Source: Antilocapra americana
Taxonomy: Eukaryota; Chordata; Mammalia; Artiodactyla; Antilocapridae
NCBI GenBank assembly: GCA_007570785.1
Contig: ML661885.1
Location: 35,287,683 to 35,351,682 of the forward strand
Direction of reading: 5' to 3'
Length of the DNA stretch: 64,000 nt
Below the pieces are notes generated by a model. That model had not been told where the DNA came from, did no database searches, and saw nothing but the letters and a program-made list of their open reading frames with translations. Position 1 is the stretch's first letter. The number at the start of each line of letters is the position of its first letter. Position numbers and translations under genes: made by a program. Below, piece after piece: positions 1-10,576 of this stretch.

Positions 1-104
1 AACTCTCTCCAGAATTCTTGCCTGGAAAATCCCATAGACAGAGGAGCCTGGTGGGCTACAGTCTATAGAGTTGCAGAGTCAGACACGACTCAAGAGACAG
101 CACA
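1..104 (+). mobile_element. Bov-tA SINE, 3' part, cut by window edge
   Basis: The sequence matches the body of a ruminant Bov-tA SINE: the blocks for a spliced-looking 'ttcttgcctggaaaatccca', then a GGAGCCTGGTGGGCTACAG block and a degraded GTCAGACACGACT block. The tRNA-like head lies outside the window. The short frames on both strands here are shadows of the SINE. Confidence 0.85.
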
Positions 105-672
105 CACATACATGGATAATGATAGAGAGCACTATAACCGGGGAAAGAGCTTGGATAAATACCCAGCATGGTAGCCAACTTCCAGCATGCCTGGCCATGA
201 TTTTCACTGAACATCCTCCCCAACAAAGAACAGAGCAAGCTGACCTCTTTAACTCATAGGATGCTGAGGAAATGAAGCAGTGCAGCATTTCAGGTGAAAT
301 CATAGATGATACTGTGGCCTCTGCCTTGCTTTCTTAGCTTGCTTGCTTTGACAGAAGCCAGCCGTCACACTGCAAGGACACTCAAGCATGGAGAGGTCCA
401 GATGGAAAGAACTGAGGCCTCCTGCCAACCACTAGCACTGTGTGAATGAAACACCTTGGAAGCCACTCCAAGTCAAGTTTTCAGATGACTGTAACCTTGT
501 CTGGCAAACTGACTCAAGCTGGTGACAAACCTAATCAGAGCATCCAACTCAGCTGCTTCTAAAGCCTTGACCCATAAGATGCTAAGTAGTTATTGTATGT
601 CTAAGCTGTTCAATTGTGCAGTGATACATTGAATGATAATGAACAACTACTAACTTGCGGGATAGTTTAATG
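105..672. other. Unassigned single-copy-like stretch
   Basis: I see no repeat family, no long coding frame and no splice-flanked exon candidate here. Composition is ordinary for ruminant intronic or intergenic DNA. Confidence 0.5.
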
Positions 673-880
673 CACATCCCTGGTGGCTCAGAAGGTAAAG
701 AGGTAAAGAATCTGCCTGCAATATGGGAGACCTGGGTTTGATCCCTGGGTTAGGAAGATCCCCTAGAGAAGTGAATGGCTACCCACTCCAGTATTCTAGC
801 CTGGAGAAATCCGTGGACAGAGAAGCATGGAATCCATGGGGTCGCAAAGTCAGATACAACTAAGTGCCTAACACTTTCAC
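673..880 (+). mobile_element. Bov-tA SINE
   Basis: The element starts with the tRNA-derived head CCCTGGTGGCTCAG, has the B-box-like GGTTTGATCCCTGGG, and continues through the GGCTACCCACTCCAGTATTC body to an ACTTTCAC tail. Near the head the phrase 'aggtaaag' is tandemly duplicated, a small local slippage. Confidence 0.9.
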
Positions 881-1084
881 TGGATAAGTATACCCAACAT
901 CACCAATCCATAGTGCTTTGTAGCAATTGACTTGTTATAACAAATCTATTTTATGAGTAAGGTATATGCTCTAATGGTAGGCATTAAGTGAGTATAGACT
1001 TTGAAAGATGTTAGGCATCTCTCTCAAATGGCAAGGCTTCACTGGGTGGTGAGTAAAAAGTGGAACACAAGTCTAAGTGATGTG

Positions 1085-1190
1085 AAGGCAGGTATTTTGT
1101 CTCTTTTATTTTCCACTGTATCCCCACGGCCCAGAATGGTGTCTGGATCACCTAAGGTGCTTAGTAAATACTAAATGAATGAACATATAC
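1085..1190 (+). mobile_element. L2 LINE 3' end
   Basis: The L2 terminal pattern is visible in order: a T-rich block, CCACTGTATCCCCACGGCCC, a degenerate 'cacctaaggtgcttagtaaa' and a terminal TGAATGAA-type tail. This is the conserved 3' end of an ancient mammalian LINE2. Confidence 0.7.
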
Positions 1191-1248
1191 AGAGTTCAGA
1201 GGTATCTCCCATGTAACTATTATTAAGTGCAGACTATGTAAGTTATTA

Positions 1249-1251
1249 TAT

Positions 1252-1324
<73 letters not shown>
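1249..1324. repeat. Composite (AT)n-(GA)n microsatellite
   Basis: A run of AT/ACAT units passes directly into about 17 uninterrupted GA units. The two simple repeats abut without spacer. Length variation between individuals is likely. Confidence 0.95.
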
Positions 1325-1327
<3 letters not shown>

Positions 1328-1898
1328 TTAAAACTCAAATGTAGGTTCTAGAAAGTTAATCTTGCTATTTTTTTTCTGAAAATGTTTTGTTTATTATTAG
1401 AATTTCAACTTAACATATACCTGTAAGTTACAGAAAGACTTTTATGAGTATTTTCAATAAAGAACATGTCTAAATATTTAAATGAATATTGGAAAAGTAT
1501 ACTTATTTTAAATTTTAAAGTTAGTTCCAAAGGTCAATTCATCATTTGTTTTCCAACTAAATATACTAACCTTCTTGATGACAGACCCAAGAAGATTTAA
1601 GAAAGAATATATTACAGAACAATTAGGGATTCCTTAAGCACATTCACATTTATCTAGCCAACAAAATAGTTTCATTTTCAAATAGATTGAGAATAGATTT
1701 TATAACAGAAGAAGAAATTGCATCTGTTAATAATAGATTCAAGTAATCCTTTCTTGGACAAGACCATCTGGTAAATACTTTCTGTAGCCAGAATTGTAAA
1801 GCTTTTCAGGTCATAAACTGAAATCACATATAGACTGCATCAAGCTGAGAAGTAAATATGTTCTTTCTGTTAACAACTTACATATAATAAGGGTAATA
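1325..1898. other. AT-rich stretch without recognised features
   Basis: This stretch is A/T-rich, with no long frame and no family-specific repeat block that I recognise. Confidence 0.5.
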
Positions 1899-2374
1899 AC
1901 AAAGGTCCATCTAGTCAAGGCTATCGTTTTTCCAGTGGTCATGTATGGATGTGAGAGTTGGACTATAAAGAAAGCTGAGTGCCAAAGAATTGATGCTTTT
2001 GAACTATGGTGTTAGAGAAGACTCTTAAGAGTCCCTTGGACTGCAAGGAGATCCAACCAGTCCAACCTAAAGGAGATCAGTCCTGGGTGTTCATTGGAAG
2101 GACTGATGTTGAAGCTGAAACTCCAATACTTTGGCCACCTGATGCAAAGAGCTGACTCATTTGAAAAGACCCTGATGCTGGGAAAGATTGAAAGTAGGAG
2201 GAGAAGGGGATGACAGAGGATAAGATGGTTGGATGGTATCACTGACTCAATGGACATGGAGTTTATCCCTTGGATAAACTCCAGGGAGTTGGTGATAGAC
2301 AGGGAGGCCTGGTGTGCTGTGGTCCATGGAGTCGCAAACAGTTGGACACAACTGAGGGACTAAACTGAACTGAA
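1899..2374 (+). mobile_element. BovB (RTE) LINE 3' end
   Basis: The translated sense strand shows the C-terminal part of the BovB ORF2 product, with V-M-Y-G-C-E-S-W-T at about 1937-1965 and degraded L-Q-Y-F-G-H-L downstream. It is followed by the short BovB 3' UTR ending ACTAAACTGAACTGAAT. Stops and frameshifts break the frame, and the element is strongly 5'-truncated. The 81-codon minus-strand frame here is an antisense shadow. Confidence 0.9.
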
Positions 2375-2935
2375 TAAGTAGATAAATATTGAGTATTTTC
2401 CTGGAAATATACACATTTAGCTGGCTTTCAATTTTATTTTGTGTACATCTTTTAGTACCACACAGTTTTTCACATAGGAGAGAGTTTCTAAATACATTGT
2501 AGCATTAAAAGAGAGCTTTTTAGGTATTAATCAATAGAGGATTACACGAAAGCTTCTGGTTGAGTGGATATTCACTTGCAGCTTCTTTCTTGGGTTTTTA
2601 TATAAATGGAAAGCAGTCAATAGAAAGGAAGCTACTGATACAAAGAGCAGGGAAGGAATTCTTGAACTCTTCTAGGTCTGAGCAGGTCAGCATTGGATTA
2701 TGGGCCTATAGCAGATCCCACACATTGTCAGAAATCAGACTGACAACCACGGCCTTTATATCCTAAGAAATCTCATTTCAAGAATGTGTATCCATTGACC
2801 TAGCATGTTCAGAGCTTTCTGCAGACTATGGGAAGAGATTTAGAAGTCAGTACTTACATAATTTGTTAGATTCGTGGCACTAACAATTTCAACTTCATTA
2901 ATTTAAAATATATCCCTGGAATCAACCACCCCCAG
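2375..2935. other. Unassigned stretch
   Basis: I recognise no repeat family here. The 68-codon plus-strand frame at 2560-2766 has no splice context and no recognisable domain, and I treat it as chance. Confidence 0.45.
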
Positions 2936-2939
2936 GCCA

Positions 2940-3290
2940 CTGTGCTACTTGTTGAGGATACACCCTTCCAAAGGATACACAGGTGGTCCCTGCCCTTAGG
3001 AAGCTTATATCCTAGAAGGAGATATATATAGATTAAAAAGCTAGGGGAACAAAAGGGATCAAAAAATCCCAGAGCAAGTGAGTATGAGACCCAAGAAGTT
3101 TGTTGTGAGAAGAGTACTTGAAACTGAAAAAACAGCATGGACAAAAGCCCAGAATGAAACAGAATAAGATACATTTGGAAACCAGAAGATAGCAGGTGAA
3201 ATCAGAAGATTATGAGTGAATCAGGAATATAAGAAAGTAAGAAGGCTGACAAAAAAATGAGGCTGGAGAGGGAGGTGGGTGCCAGCCCAT
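2940..3290 (-). mobile_element. Probable L2 LINE fragment, antisense
   Basis: Blocks resembling the antisense L2 3' region are present: GGTGGTCCCTGCCCTTAGGA near the start, then a diverged 'acagcatggacaaaagccc' (family form: AACAGCATGTGCAAAGGCCC). The copy is old and diverged. Confidence 0.6.
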
Positions 3291-3534
3291 GAAAGATAAA
3301 AAGATTTTTGAATGTTACCTCGAAGGCAATATACTCAGTTTATGTAAATTTAAACACAGGGTCCATATCCCATTGTCCCACTGTGTAAACTACAAGCATT
3401 TTTTCTCTGTCGACCTTTGGGAAGTGTTGACAATCCAGGGGTTAACACAGTTACCTTCCATCCTTGGATCCTTTTTACATCTCTTCCCTTTAGCTACTAA
3501 CACTTTCCCTTTATTAGTGCAAACTTGTTAATAC

Positions 3535-4020
3535 CTACATTCTATTTGGAAAATATTCATAAAATGTACATAGAGTGAAATTGCACAGATACTAAGTATA
3601 GCCTGTACAATTGGATAAATGTCAGCAATTGTACACATCCTTGTACTCAACATCGCAATCACTATATAAAACATCTCTATTGTCCCCAAAAGTTCTCTTG
3701 CTTTCCCTTGTAAGCAGTCAGTTTTCAACCTCCATAAGCAAACACTCTCCTGATATGCTGTCACCCAGATTAGCTTTGCCTATCCCAGAAAGTCATACAA
3801 AAGGAATCATACAATATGCAGTATTCTTTCAGATAACATAAAAGTTGTAGAGATATCCATGTTTGAGTATGCATCAGTACTTCATTTTTCTCTATACTGT
3901 TTGCTAACTAGTATTCTATTGTATGAATTTGTTTATCCATTTTCTTGTTGGTGAACATTTGGAATTTTTCCAGATTATAGCTATTGCAATGAAAGTTACT
4001 ATAATAATATGTACAACTAT
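3535..4020 (-). mobile_element. Ancient L1 3' UTR, antisense
   Basis: Read on the minus strand, this follows the 3' UTR of old mammalian L1s. On the plus strand one sees AAAGGAATCATACAATATG, then TATTCTATTGTATG, then TTTGTTTATCCATTTTCTTG and GTGAACATTTGG, the usual antisense order. The short frames here are shadows. Confidence 0.75.
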
Positions 4021-4594
4021 TTATGTAAACAAAGCTTTCCATCTGTTGTCAAAAAATATCTTGACCTACCCATATATATGTGTTTAATGAGATAGTGATA
4101 ATGGATTTCCACAGCTTTAAATCACAATGCATTATGAGTAAGGATCTGTACATCATTTCTTTGTGAATCTAAAATTATTGTCTTACCTGAAGATAAAATC
4201 TGAACACTTAAGTCTAATATTACAGTTTAGAAGTCATTATGAAAACCACTCCTTTGATGTCCCCAAAGAAGAAACATTTAGTACAAGGAAATTTTAAAAA
4301 CTCAACTGAATAACAGTATCAGTAACTCTTCAAAATCTAGAGGATCAGATTCATACTACATTTTAATGGGAAAAAAGAACTTTGAAGTTATGGGGCAAAA
4401 TGCACAATGAAGTTAGCCTAAAAAGTATGGGGGGGGAGCCATTTTATTTCCTAAAATCTAAGCTTTGGACAATACTTTACCCTCTCCTGAGGTACTTAAG
4501 AAGATTACCAAGAAGTCCTTTAGTTTTTGCTTTATATTACAAACTGCAGCTGTGAGTGAGAAATAGTAATTAAAAATCTCTCTATCCCAGTTAT
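4021..4594. other. Unassigned AT-rich stretch
   Basis: No coding frame and no recognised family. A run of eight G at about 4430 is the only local feature. Confidence 0.45.
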
Positions 4595-4822
4595 GTGTTA
4601 GTTGCCCAGTCGTGTCCAACTCTTTGTGACCCTATAGACTACAGCCCACCAGGCTTCTCTGTCCATGGAATTCTCCAGGCAAGATTACTGGAGTGGGTGG
4701 CTATTCCCTTCTTCATGGGATCTTCCGGACCCAAAGATGGAACTCACATCTCCAGGTTGATTGCCAATTCAACCTTGCATTGGCAGGCAGATTCTTTACC
4801 ATTTGAACCACCAGGGAAGCCC
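4595..4822 (-). mobile_element. Bov-tA SINE
   Basis: Antisense Bov-tA: the plus strand reads from the tail (CCCAGTCGTGTCCAACTC) to the tRNA head (CCACCAGGGAAGCCC). Possible target duplication: ccagttat at the tail end and ccagtcat after the head. Confidence 0.9.
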
Positions 4823-4927
4823 AGTCATAGGGAGGAACAGAACAGAAGAAAAATTCAACTAACATAGTTAAACAAATGGTAATGGGGTAAAAGTACAGAA
4901 CAGAGAATGAATCTGAGACACTGTTAC

Positions 4928-4973
4928 CTACTGTGAATTACACTGTGATCACTCCAGACAACTGACCCCAAAT
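4928..4973 (+). repeat. 46-bp dispersed unit, copy 1
   Basis: The block CTACTGTGAATTA...CTCCAGACAACTGACCCCA recurs at 5883-5928 in the same orientation with about five differences. I do not know the family. Confidence 0.7.
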
Positions 4974-5827
4974 AACTGCTAAGAACAGATACTGGATTTA
5001 CAGAAAGGAGGGGTACACTGGCAGATGAAAAGAAAAACAGGAGTAGCAACCATAGCAGACAATAATGGATGGGTGTTTGGAGACTGTCTTAAGATAAAAA
5101 CAGACTTTGGAAATTATTATCTACATAGCTAAAAAGATCATTAAATATTAATGATTTTTCAAGTAAACAAATTTTTAAGATCATCTTTATTATGGTAGAA
5201 AAAGAACTATTAGTAGAACTATGAAAAAAATTACTTAAATCTCCTAAACAAACTTAAATTAATTTAATTGGAGTCATTTCCTTATTCAGAGCTATTAACA
5301 CTTAAAAGTATATTTGCTAAATTGGACTCTCTGAAGTAATATTTGGAAGGATGTTCTTTCACACATGTTGAATCTTAAGCTGGGAATAAATATAAACTCT
5401 TCTGCCTATCTTTTTATAAATTATACTTTGGAGACTAAGAAAAAATTTTCAGATAACACAAATTATAGTAACAAAAAGGGGAATAAATAAAACACAAAAC
5501 TATGGAAAATGATTAAAATACATTAATTGGTAGACAGTGCATGGGATAGGAAAGCACTGTATTTTCAATTGCAATGAATATAATTTTTTCTATATAATAC
5601 TTTTACCTTAGCCTAACATATAATTTCTTCTTCTCATTTAGAAGGCAAAAGTACAAAATCTCTAAACCTATTTTTTTTATTTTATGTATAAAATACTATA
5701 TTACTTAAACTGCTATGTAGCTAAAGAGAAGTAATTCTGGTAGACACTGTTACACTTTTATCTCAGCTCCAAGTATGGAAAATCAATTTAAAGTAGGCAC
5801 GTGGGTTTCTATGTATATATTAGCTGA
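4974..5827. other. Unassigned AT-rich stretch
   Basis: A/T-rich sequence with no gene-like frame and no repeat that I can name. Confidence 0.45.
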
Positions 5828-5882
5828 ACTGCTGCTGCTGCTAAGTCGCTTCAGTCGTGTCTGACTCTGTGAGACCCCATAG
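5828..5882 (-). mobile_element. Bov-A2-type SINE tail fragment
   Basis: A run of four CTG units followed by CTAAGTCGCTTCAGTCGTGT is the antisense tail of a Bov-A2 element. It breaks off after GACCCCATAG and is joined directly to the second copy of the 46-bp unit. Confidence 0.8.
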
Positions 5883-5928
5883 CTACTGTGAATTATGTTG
5901 TGATCGCTCCAGACAACTGACCCCAATT
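5883..5928 (+). repeat. 46-bp dispersed unit, copy 2
   Basis: Second copy of the unit at 4928-4973, about 41 of 46 positions equal. It sits immediately after the truncated SINE tail. Confidence 0.7.
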
Positions 5929-6319
5929 AACAGTGAAGTAAGGTTGCCTTGAGTCAAAGTATGACCTGTTGAGAGACAATCCCCCAAATAACCATGTAGA
6001 TCTGAGTTGTCCAATATGGTAGCTACTAGCCACAAATGGCTATGAAACACTTGGAAAGAGGCTGGTGCAATGCAGAGGCTAAATGTTTTTCATACATTGA
6101 GATGTGCTATAAGTATCAATTACACACTGGATTTTGAAGATTTAGTATAAAATGCTAAATATCTCACTGATATTTTTATATTCTTAATAAATTGAAATAT
6201 TAGTATTTTTGATACATTGGGATAAATAAAGTATATAATTCAAAATAATCTCACCGGTTTCTTTTACTTTCTTAATGTTACTACTAGAAAATTTCAAATT
6301 ACAAACATAACTCATATTA

Positions 6320-6605
6320 AAGTGAAAGTGCAAGTCACTCAGTTGTGTCCGACTCTTTGTGACCCTATGGACTATACAGCCCATGGAATTCTCCAGGCCA
6401 GAAACTGGAGAGGGTAGCCTTTCCCTTCTCCAGGGGATCTTCCGAACCCAGGGATCGAACCCAGGTCTCCTGCATTGCAGGCGGATCTTTTGCCAGCTGA
6501 GCCACAAGGGAAGCCCAAGAATACTAAAGTGGGTAGCCTATCCCTTCTCCAGCGGGTGTCCTGTATTGCAGGCAGATTCTTTACCAACTAAGTATCAGGG
6601 AAGCC
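6320..6605 (-). mobile_element. Dimeric Bov-tA SINE (partial unit plus full unit)
   Basis: In sense (minus-strand) order there is a head-only unit with an internal deletion that ends at AGTATTCTT. A complete second unit starting GGGCTTCCCTTGTGGCTC follows without a gap. A single target duplication flanks the whole structure (ctcatatta at 6311-6319, ctcacatta at 6606-6614), so it inserted as one piece. The same unit junction occurs in the plus-strand copy at 59321-59634. Confidence 0.85.
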
Positions 6606-6614
6606 CTCACATTA

Positions 6615-7713
6615 TATTTCTATTAATAGCTCTGGTCTAGATTCTTTAAAAGAAAACAAACCAAAGTAGAGCATCTGGTTCTGGCAGGTTTTAAAAGCTA
6701 TGAATTCACTTTACTTTCTTCAAATTAAAATGCACAATGATTAAGTCCAACATTTTGGGGGACTAACAGATTGGTTCAATGAATAGGCACAGTTCTAGGC
6801 ATAGAATTTAGACAGCAGAAATGATCAAACTCAAAACACCTATCCAAGAAAATGTGTCTTCAAGCAAAAGACACAGAATATAAAATAGGATGAAAAATAA
6901 ATCCAGTTGTCTGCCTTTTAAAAGAAGTACATGAAATATTTAGGGATGTAGGTGATGACTAAAGATTTTGGGTTAGCAAAGAAGTTCAGTTACTATTTAG
7001 AGATTAGAAAGGGATTAAACCATAGTACAGCAACAAACTAAATTAGAGAGTATTTGATTTAAAACAACTCAAATTTAATCAGGATTTCAAGCACTAGCAG
7101 AAAGGCTGGATTCAATCAATTTTCCTGTAAAAGTAATTAGAAATAATATATACAAATGGAGTCAGACAATTTTATTTAATGAAACAGATAAGGCATTTTA
7201 TAGTAGTGATTTTTACTATTCTAGAAAAATCTTTCAGTAATTTGCACAGCTAAAAAAAGAGGTAAATAATACTATTTGAGTTGTTTTTACCAAAACAAGT
7301 GAAATACATACTTCCTAAACTACTAGTACGTATTACAATTATGAATTTGTCTTTGATGTTTTTAAGTGTTATATACATTTCACATGTATAAGCAAAGGAG
7401 TAAATTATTGGATGCTTACTTTGCCAAAAACTTGGAAATTTGTGTGTAATACTCCCTTAAATCATTCAAGTAAACCTACTACATAGATTGAAAACCAGAA
7501 TTCAAAGTCATTGTGGCATTATTAGTATTTATGGCTCATATGCTCAAAAACACAAATATCTGTTTAATGTAATAACATATATTGAAATAAAATATGTGTA
7601 ATGCATAAACTTGTTTGATTAAAATTTTAACTAAATATTTTAAAACAGGTGTGTTTTCCCTTTCAGTATCTCTCAGGTAAATATATTTGAATATGTATCC
7701 ATTTTTCATAATT
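6615..7713. other. Unassigned AT-rich stretch
   Basis: No coding frame or recognised repeat. The stretch ends at the outer boundary of the large inverted repeat. Confidence 0.45.
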
Positions 7714-8155
7714 GTAGGATTTTGTTAAAAGTCAAGGAAGAAATGGCATGAAAGCCTTCTAGGCAAAGCAGTTAGCATAAGCAAAATCTCAGGCACAGGG
7801 GGAAAAGTGCAAAACAATTTTTAAAAATACAAGTAGGTCTTTATTGTTGGGATATAGCATTTAGGAAAAGCATAGTTCATGGTAAGAATGGGTCTACAAA
7901 TTAAGAAAAATGGTGGAGTTATTTGATAGAATTTATCATATGTCCCTAGAAAGATCAACCTTCCTGACCCTATGAGTATTCTCTTTGGCCCCTGACCATG
8001 GAGCCTTCTCGGTTGAGCAAAATCTCAGTCTAAGCCCCAGGGTTTCCCTTGTATCCATTACCTTTGATTACTTTGAGCCCCTACCTTTCCCCTTTTCCAT
8101 GTCTAAGACTTATATTGAACCCTCTTTGTTTTACAGCTTTTTCTATTTGAATAAA
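7714..8155 (+). repeat. Perfect inverted repeat, left arm (442 bp)
   Basis: Every base from 7714 to 8155 is the exact reverse complement of 8730-9171; I compared the arms line by line and found no mismatch or indel. Because of this, the same 57-residue open frame (starting MAPDHGAFSV) appears at 7985 on plus and at 8900 on minus. I do not regard that frame as a gene. The right arm's outer edge runs smoothly into L2 sequence, so this left arm is probably the derived copy. Confidence 0.97.
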
Positions 8156-8729
8156 CCCAAACTATCCATTCTCTAATCCAGACATAAAGAAAGAAGAAGG
8201 TGAGAAGAATGGAATCATTCAACAGAAATTATCCAACAGGGTTTTTAGCAGCGATATCCTGGAAGGCAGGGTATGAAGGCACCCTTTCTCCTTGGTGGAA
8301 AGCACAGCACTAATGCACAGAGTTCCCACCTAGTTTCAATGAAACCTCTTCAAAAAGGTAATGCAGAAGAAGTTCTTTTCCAATATCTGTCCCTCTGACT
8401 TCTATGAAAGAGGAACTGAAGCAGTGATGGTTTTCCTGGCAGGTTACATTTCGATCTGTCTCTGAAACGTCTGTAGAGCACAGTCCTTATGACACAGATG
8501 AGTCACTATACGCCTTGGGTTGAATATTTGTAGAAAATCATAAAAACAGTGATCCATGGTACATTTCATGATGCAAATGATGCAGTAATTCATTTTTCTG
8601 AACACATTAACTGAGGGATCCATGTACAAAAGTGAAAACTGTATATGTTGAACAGAAATATGGAAGTCCACAAAAGGGATTGATTTAGATGAGAGAAATG
8701 TTTTAGGTCCCTCACCGGGATGAGTTCAC
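8156..8729. other. Spacer of the large inverted repeat
   Basis: A 574-bp spacer separates the two arms. It holds a 75-codon minus-strand open frame (8444-8671, start MDFHISVQHI, rich in Cys and His) that I do not recognise. No repeat family is evident. A conventional gene is unlikely because there is no clear splice donor or acceptor around the frame. Confidence 0.6.
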
Positions 8730-9171
8730 TTTATTCAAATAGAAAAAGCTGTAAAACAAAGAGGGTTCAATATAAGTCTTAGACATGGAAAAGGGGAAAG
8801 GTAGGGGCTCAAAGTAATCAAAGGTAATGGATACAAGGGAAACCCTGGGGCTTAGACTGAGATTTTGCTCAACCGAGAAGGCTCCATGGTCAGGGGCCAA
8901 AGAGAATACTCATAGGGTCAGGAAGGTTGATCTTTCTAGGGACATATGATAAATTCTATCAAATAACTCCACCATTTTTCTTAATTTGTAGACCCATTCT
9001 TACCATGAACTATGCTTTTCCTAAATGCTATATCCCAACAATAAAGACCTACTTGTATTTTTAAAAATTGTTTTGCACTTTTCCCCCTGTGCCTGAGATT
9101 TTGCTTATGCTAACTGCTTTGCCTAGAAGGCTTTCATGCCATTTCTTCCTTGACTTTTAACAAAATCCTAC
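8730..9171 (-). repeat. Perfect inverted repeat, right arm (442 bp)
   Basis: Exact reverse complement of 7714-8155. Its distal part (about 9085-9171) belongs to an L2 3' region that continues uninterrupted to about 9345, so this arm seems to be in its ancestral context. Confidence 0.97.
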
Positions 9172-9345
9172 CCATCTTTCTCGAGGCAGGACAGATCTCG
9201 TCTATAGCACCATGTTACATTTCCATTCCCCAAGAATCTACCTTTCTCTTCCGCATGCTCCAAAGCACTCTGCAAATTCTCCCTCAACATGTCTTGTCTC
9301 TTCCACAAAATTGTGATCTAATTTCATACAGTGACTAGAATGCTT
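9085..9345 (+). mobile_element. L2 LINE 3' region
   Basis: The L2 pattern is present: CTGCTTTGCCTAGAAGGCTTTC (family: CTGCCTGGAATGCTCTTC), then ATCCTACCCATCTTTC, an AGAATCTACCTTTC block and AGCACTCTG. It overlaps the right inverted-repeat arm and extends beyond it. Confidence 0.6.
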
Positions 9346-10032
9346 ACTTAATATACATATTTTTATAATATATACTTAAGAATAGCATATACTTAATATA
9401 TTCATTCTTTAATATAATAAACTATTTCCTCCAGGCTTGATATAACAAAGAAACATCATTTCTGAATAACATCAAGGTGTCATCAAGCATATGGTAATAT
9501 GCCTGGCAGAGAGGAGGTTCTCAGTAGATACTTGACTGAAAAATACTGGCCATGAACTTTATAATACAGAAATAGTGACTTGCTGTCCTTCGTTACAGAA
9601 TGAATGGAAATACGAAAGAGTTTTCTGGGGGGGAGAGTGAGAGAGAACGTGGATTACTGAGGTTAGAGCCACAAAGCAATGTTCTGTTCTTATCTATTCC
9701 TATCTCCCCAACCACCTGGAAAAAAAATACCGAAGAGTAGATGTACCAGTTCCTGTACATTTACATTCTGAGAACTACAGGGCACTACCTATACACCAAT
9801 ACTCCTCCAACAAACACAGAATTAGTTTGTGCATCACTGTACTGGGTTATCATACTACAGTATTTCACATTATTGTTCAAAAACATCGTTGCTGGAGGAT
9901 CATCTCTACCCATAATGCTGAAATCAGGCTGCAGCGTGACTTTCTTTGACCAAGGCCATGTGGGAAGAATTGACACAGGTGGGCAGAAGCTCTTGGATTT
10001 ATTATAAGGTTTGCTATGTTGGACCATAAAGT
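9346..10032. other. Unassigned stretch
   Basis: A short MIR/L2-like tail may lie at about 9497-9540 (TATGCCTGGCAGAGAG, then CAGTAGATACTTGACTGAA). The remainder, including 9890-10005, shows nothing that I can name. Confidence 0.4.
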
Positions 10033-10418
10033 TGAGTTGGACCACAAAGAAGGCTGAGTGCTGAAGAACTGATGCCTTCAAACTGTGGTACTGGAGAAGA
10101 CTCTTGAGAGTCCCTTGGACTACCAGAAGATCAAACCAGTCAATCCTAAAGGAGATCAATCCTGAATATTCATTGGAAGGACCAATGCTGAAACTCCAAT
10201 ACTTTGGCCACCTGATATGAAGAGCCAACTCATTGGAAAGGACCCTGATGCGTGGAAAGATTGAGGGCAGGAGAAGGGGATGACAGAGGGTGAGGTGGTT
10301 GCAATCACCAACTCAATGGATGTGAGTCTGAGCAAACTCCAGGAGTTAGTGAAGGATAGGAAACCCGACATGCTGCAGTTGATGCAGTCATAAAGAGTTG
10401 GACACAACTGAACAACAA
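10033..10418 (+). mobile_element. BovB (RTE) LINE 3' end
   Basis: 5'-truncated BovB: GACTCTTGAGAGTCCCTTGGA, CAATACTTTGGCCACCTGAT and GGAGAAGGGGATGACAGAGG appear in order, and it ends with the AGTTGGACACAACTGAACAAC tail. The 147-codon minus-strand frame is an antisense shadow. Confidence 0.9.
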
Positions 10419-10576
10419 CTGCCATGTTATTTTTTCTCTTTCTCTTATGAGATAAGCAATGATCTAGATATAGTCTGACTTGTCAACCTGACTTCAGAGT
10501 AAAATCGAGTAAAGGAGAGCTGCAACTGACTTGCAATGGACACACACCATGAGTGACACATTTCTGTAGTCTAAAA
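10419..10576. other. Short unassigned gap
   Basis: Nothing recognised between the BovB end and the hAT-like remnant. Confidence 0.4.

Noticed and set aside
7985..8176. 57-residue frame occurring twice (plus at 7985, minus at 8900), suggesting a duplicated gene
   Set aside because: It is simply the same DNA in the two arms of the inverted repeat. There is no domain, promoter or splice evidence for coding.
9785..10228. 147-codon minus-strand frame
   Set aside because: More than half is the antisense of a BovB 3' end. The same antisense peptide pattern recurs at 2012 and 50641 over other BovB copies.
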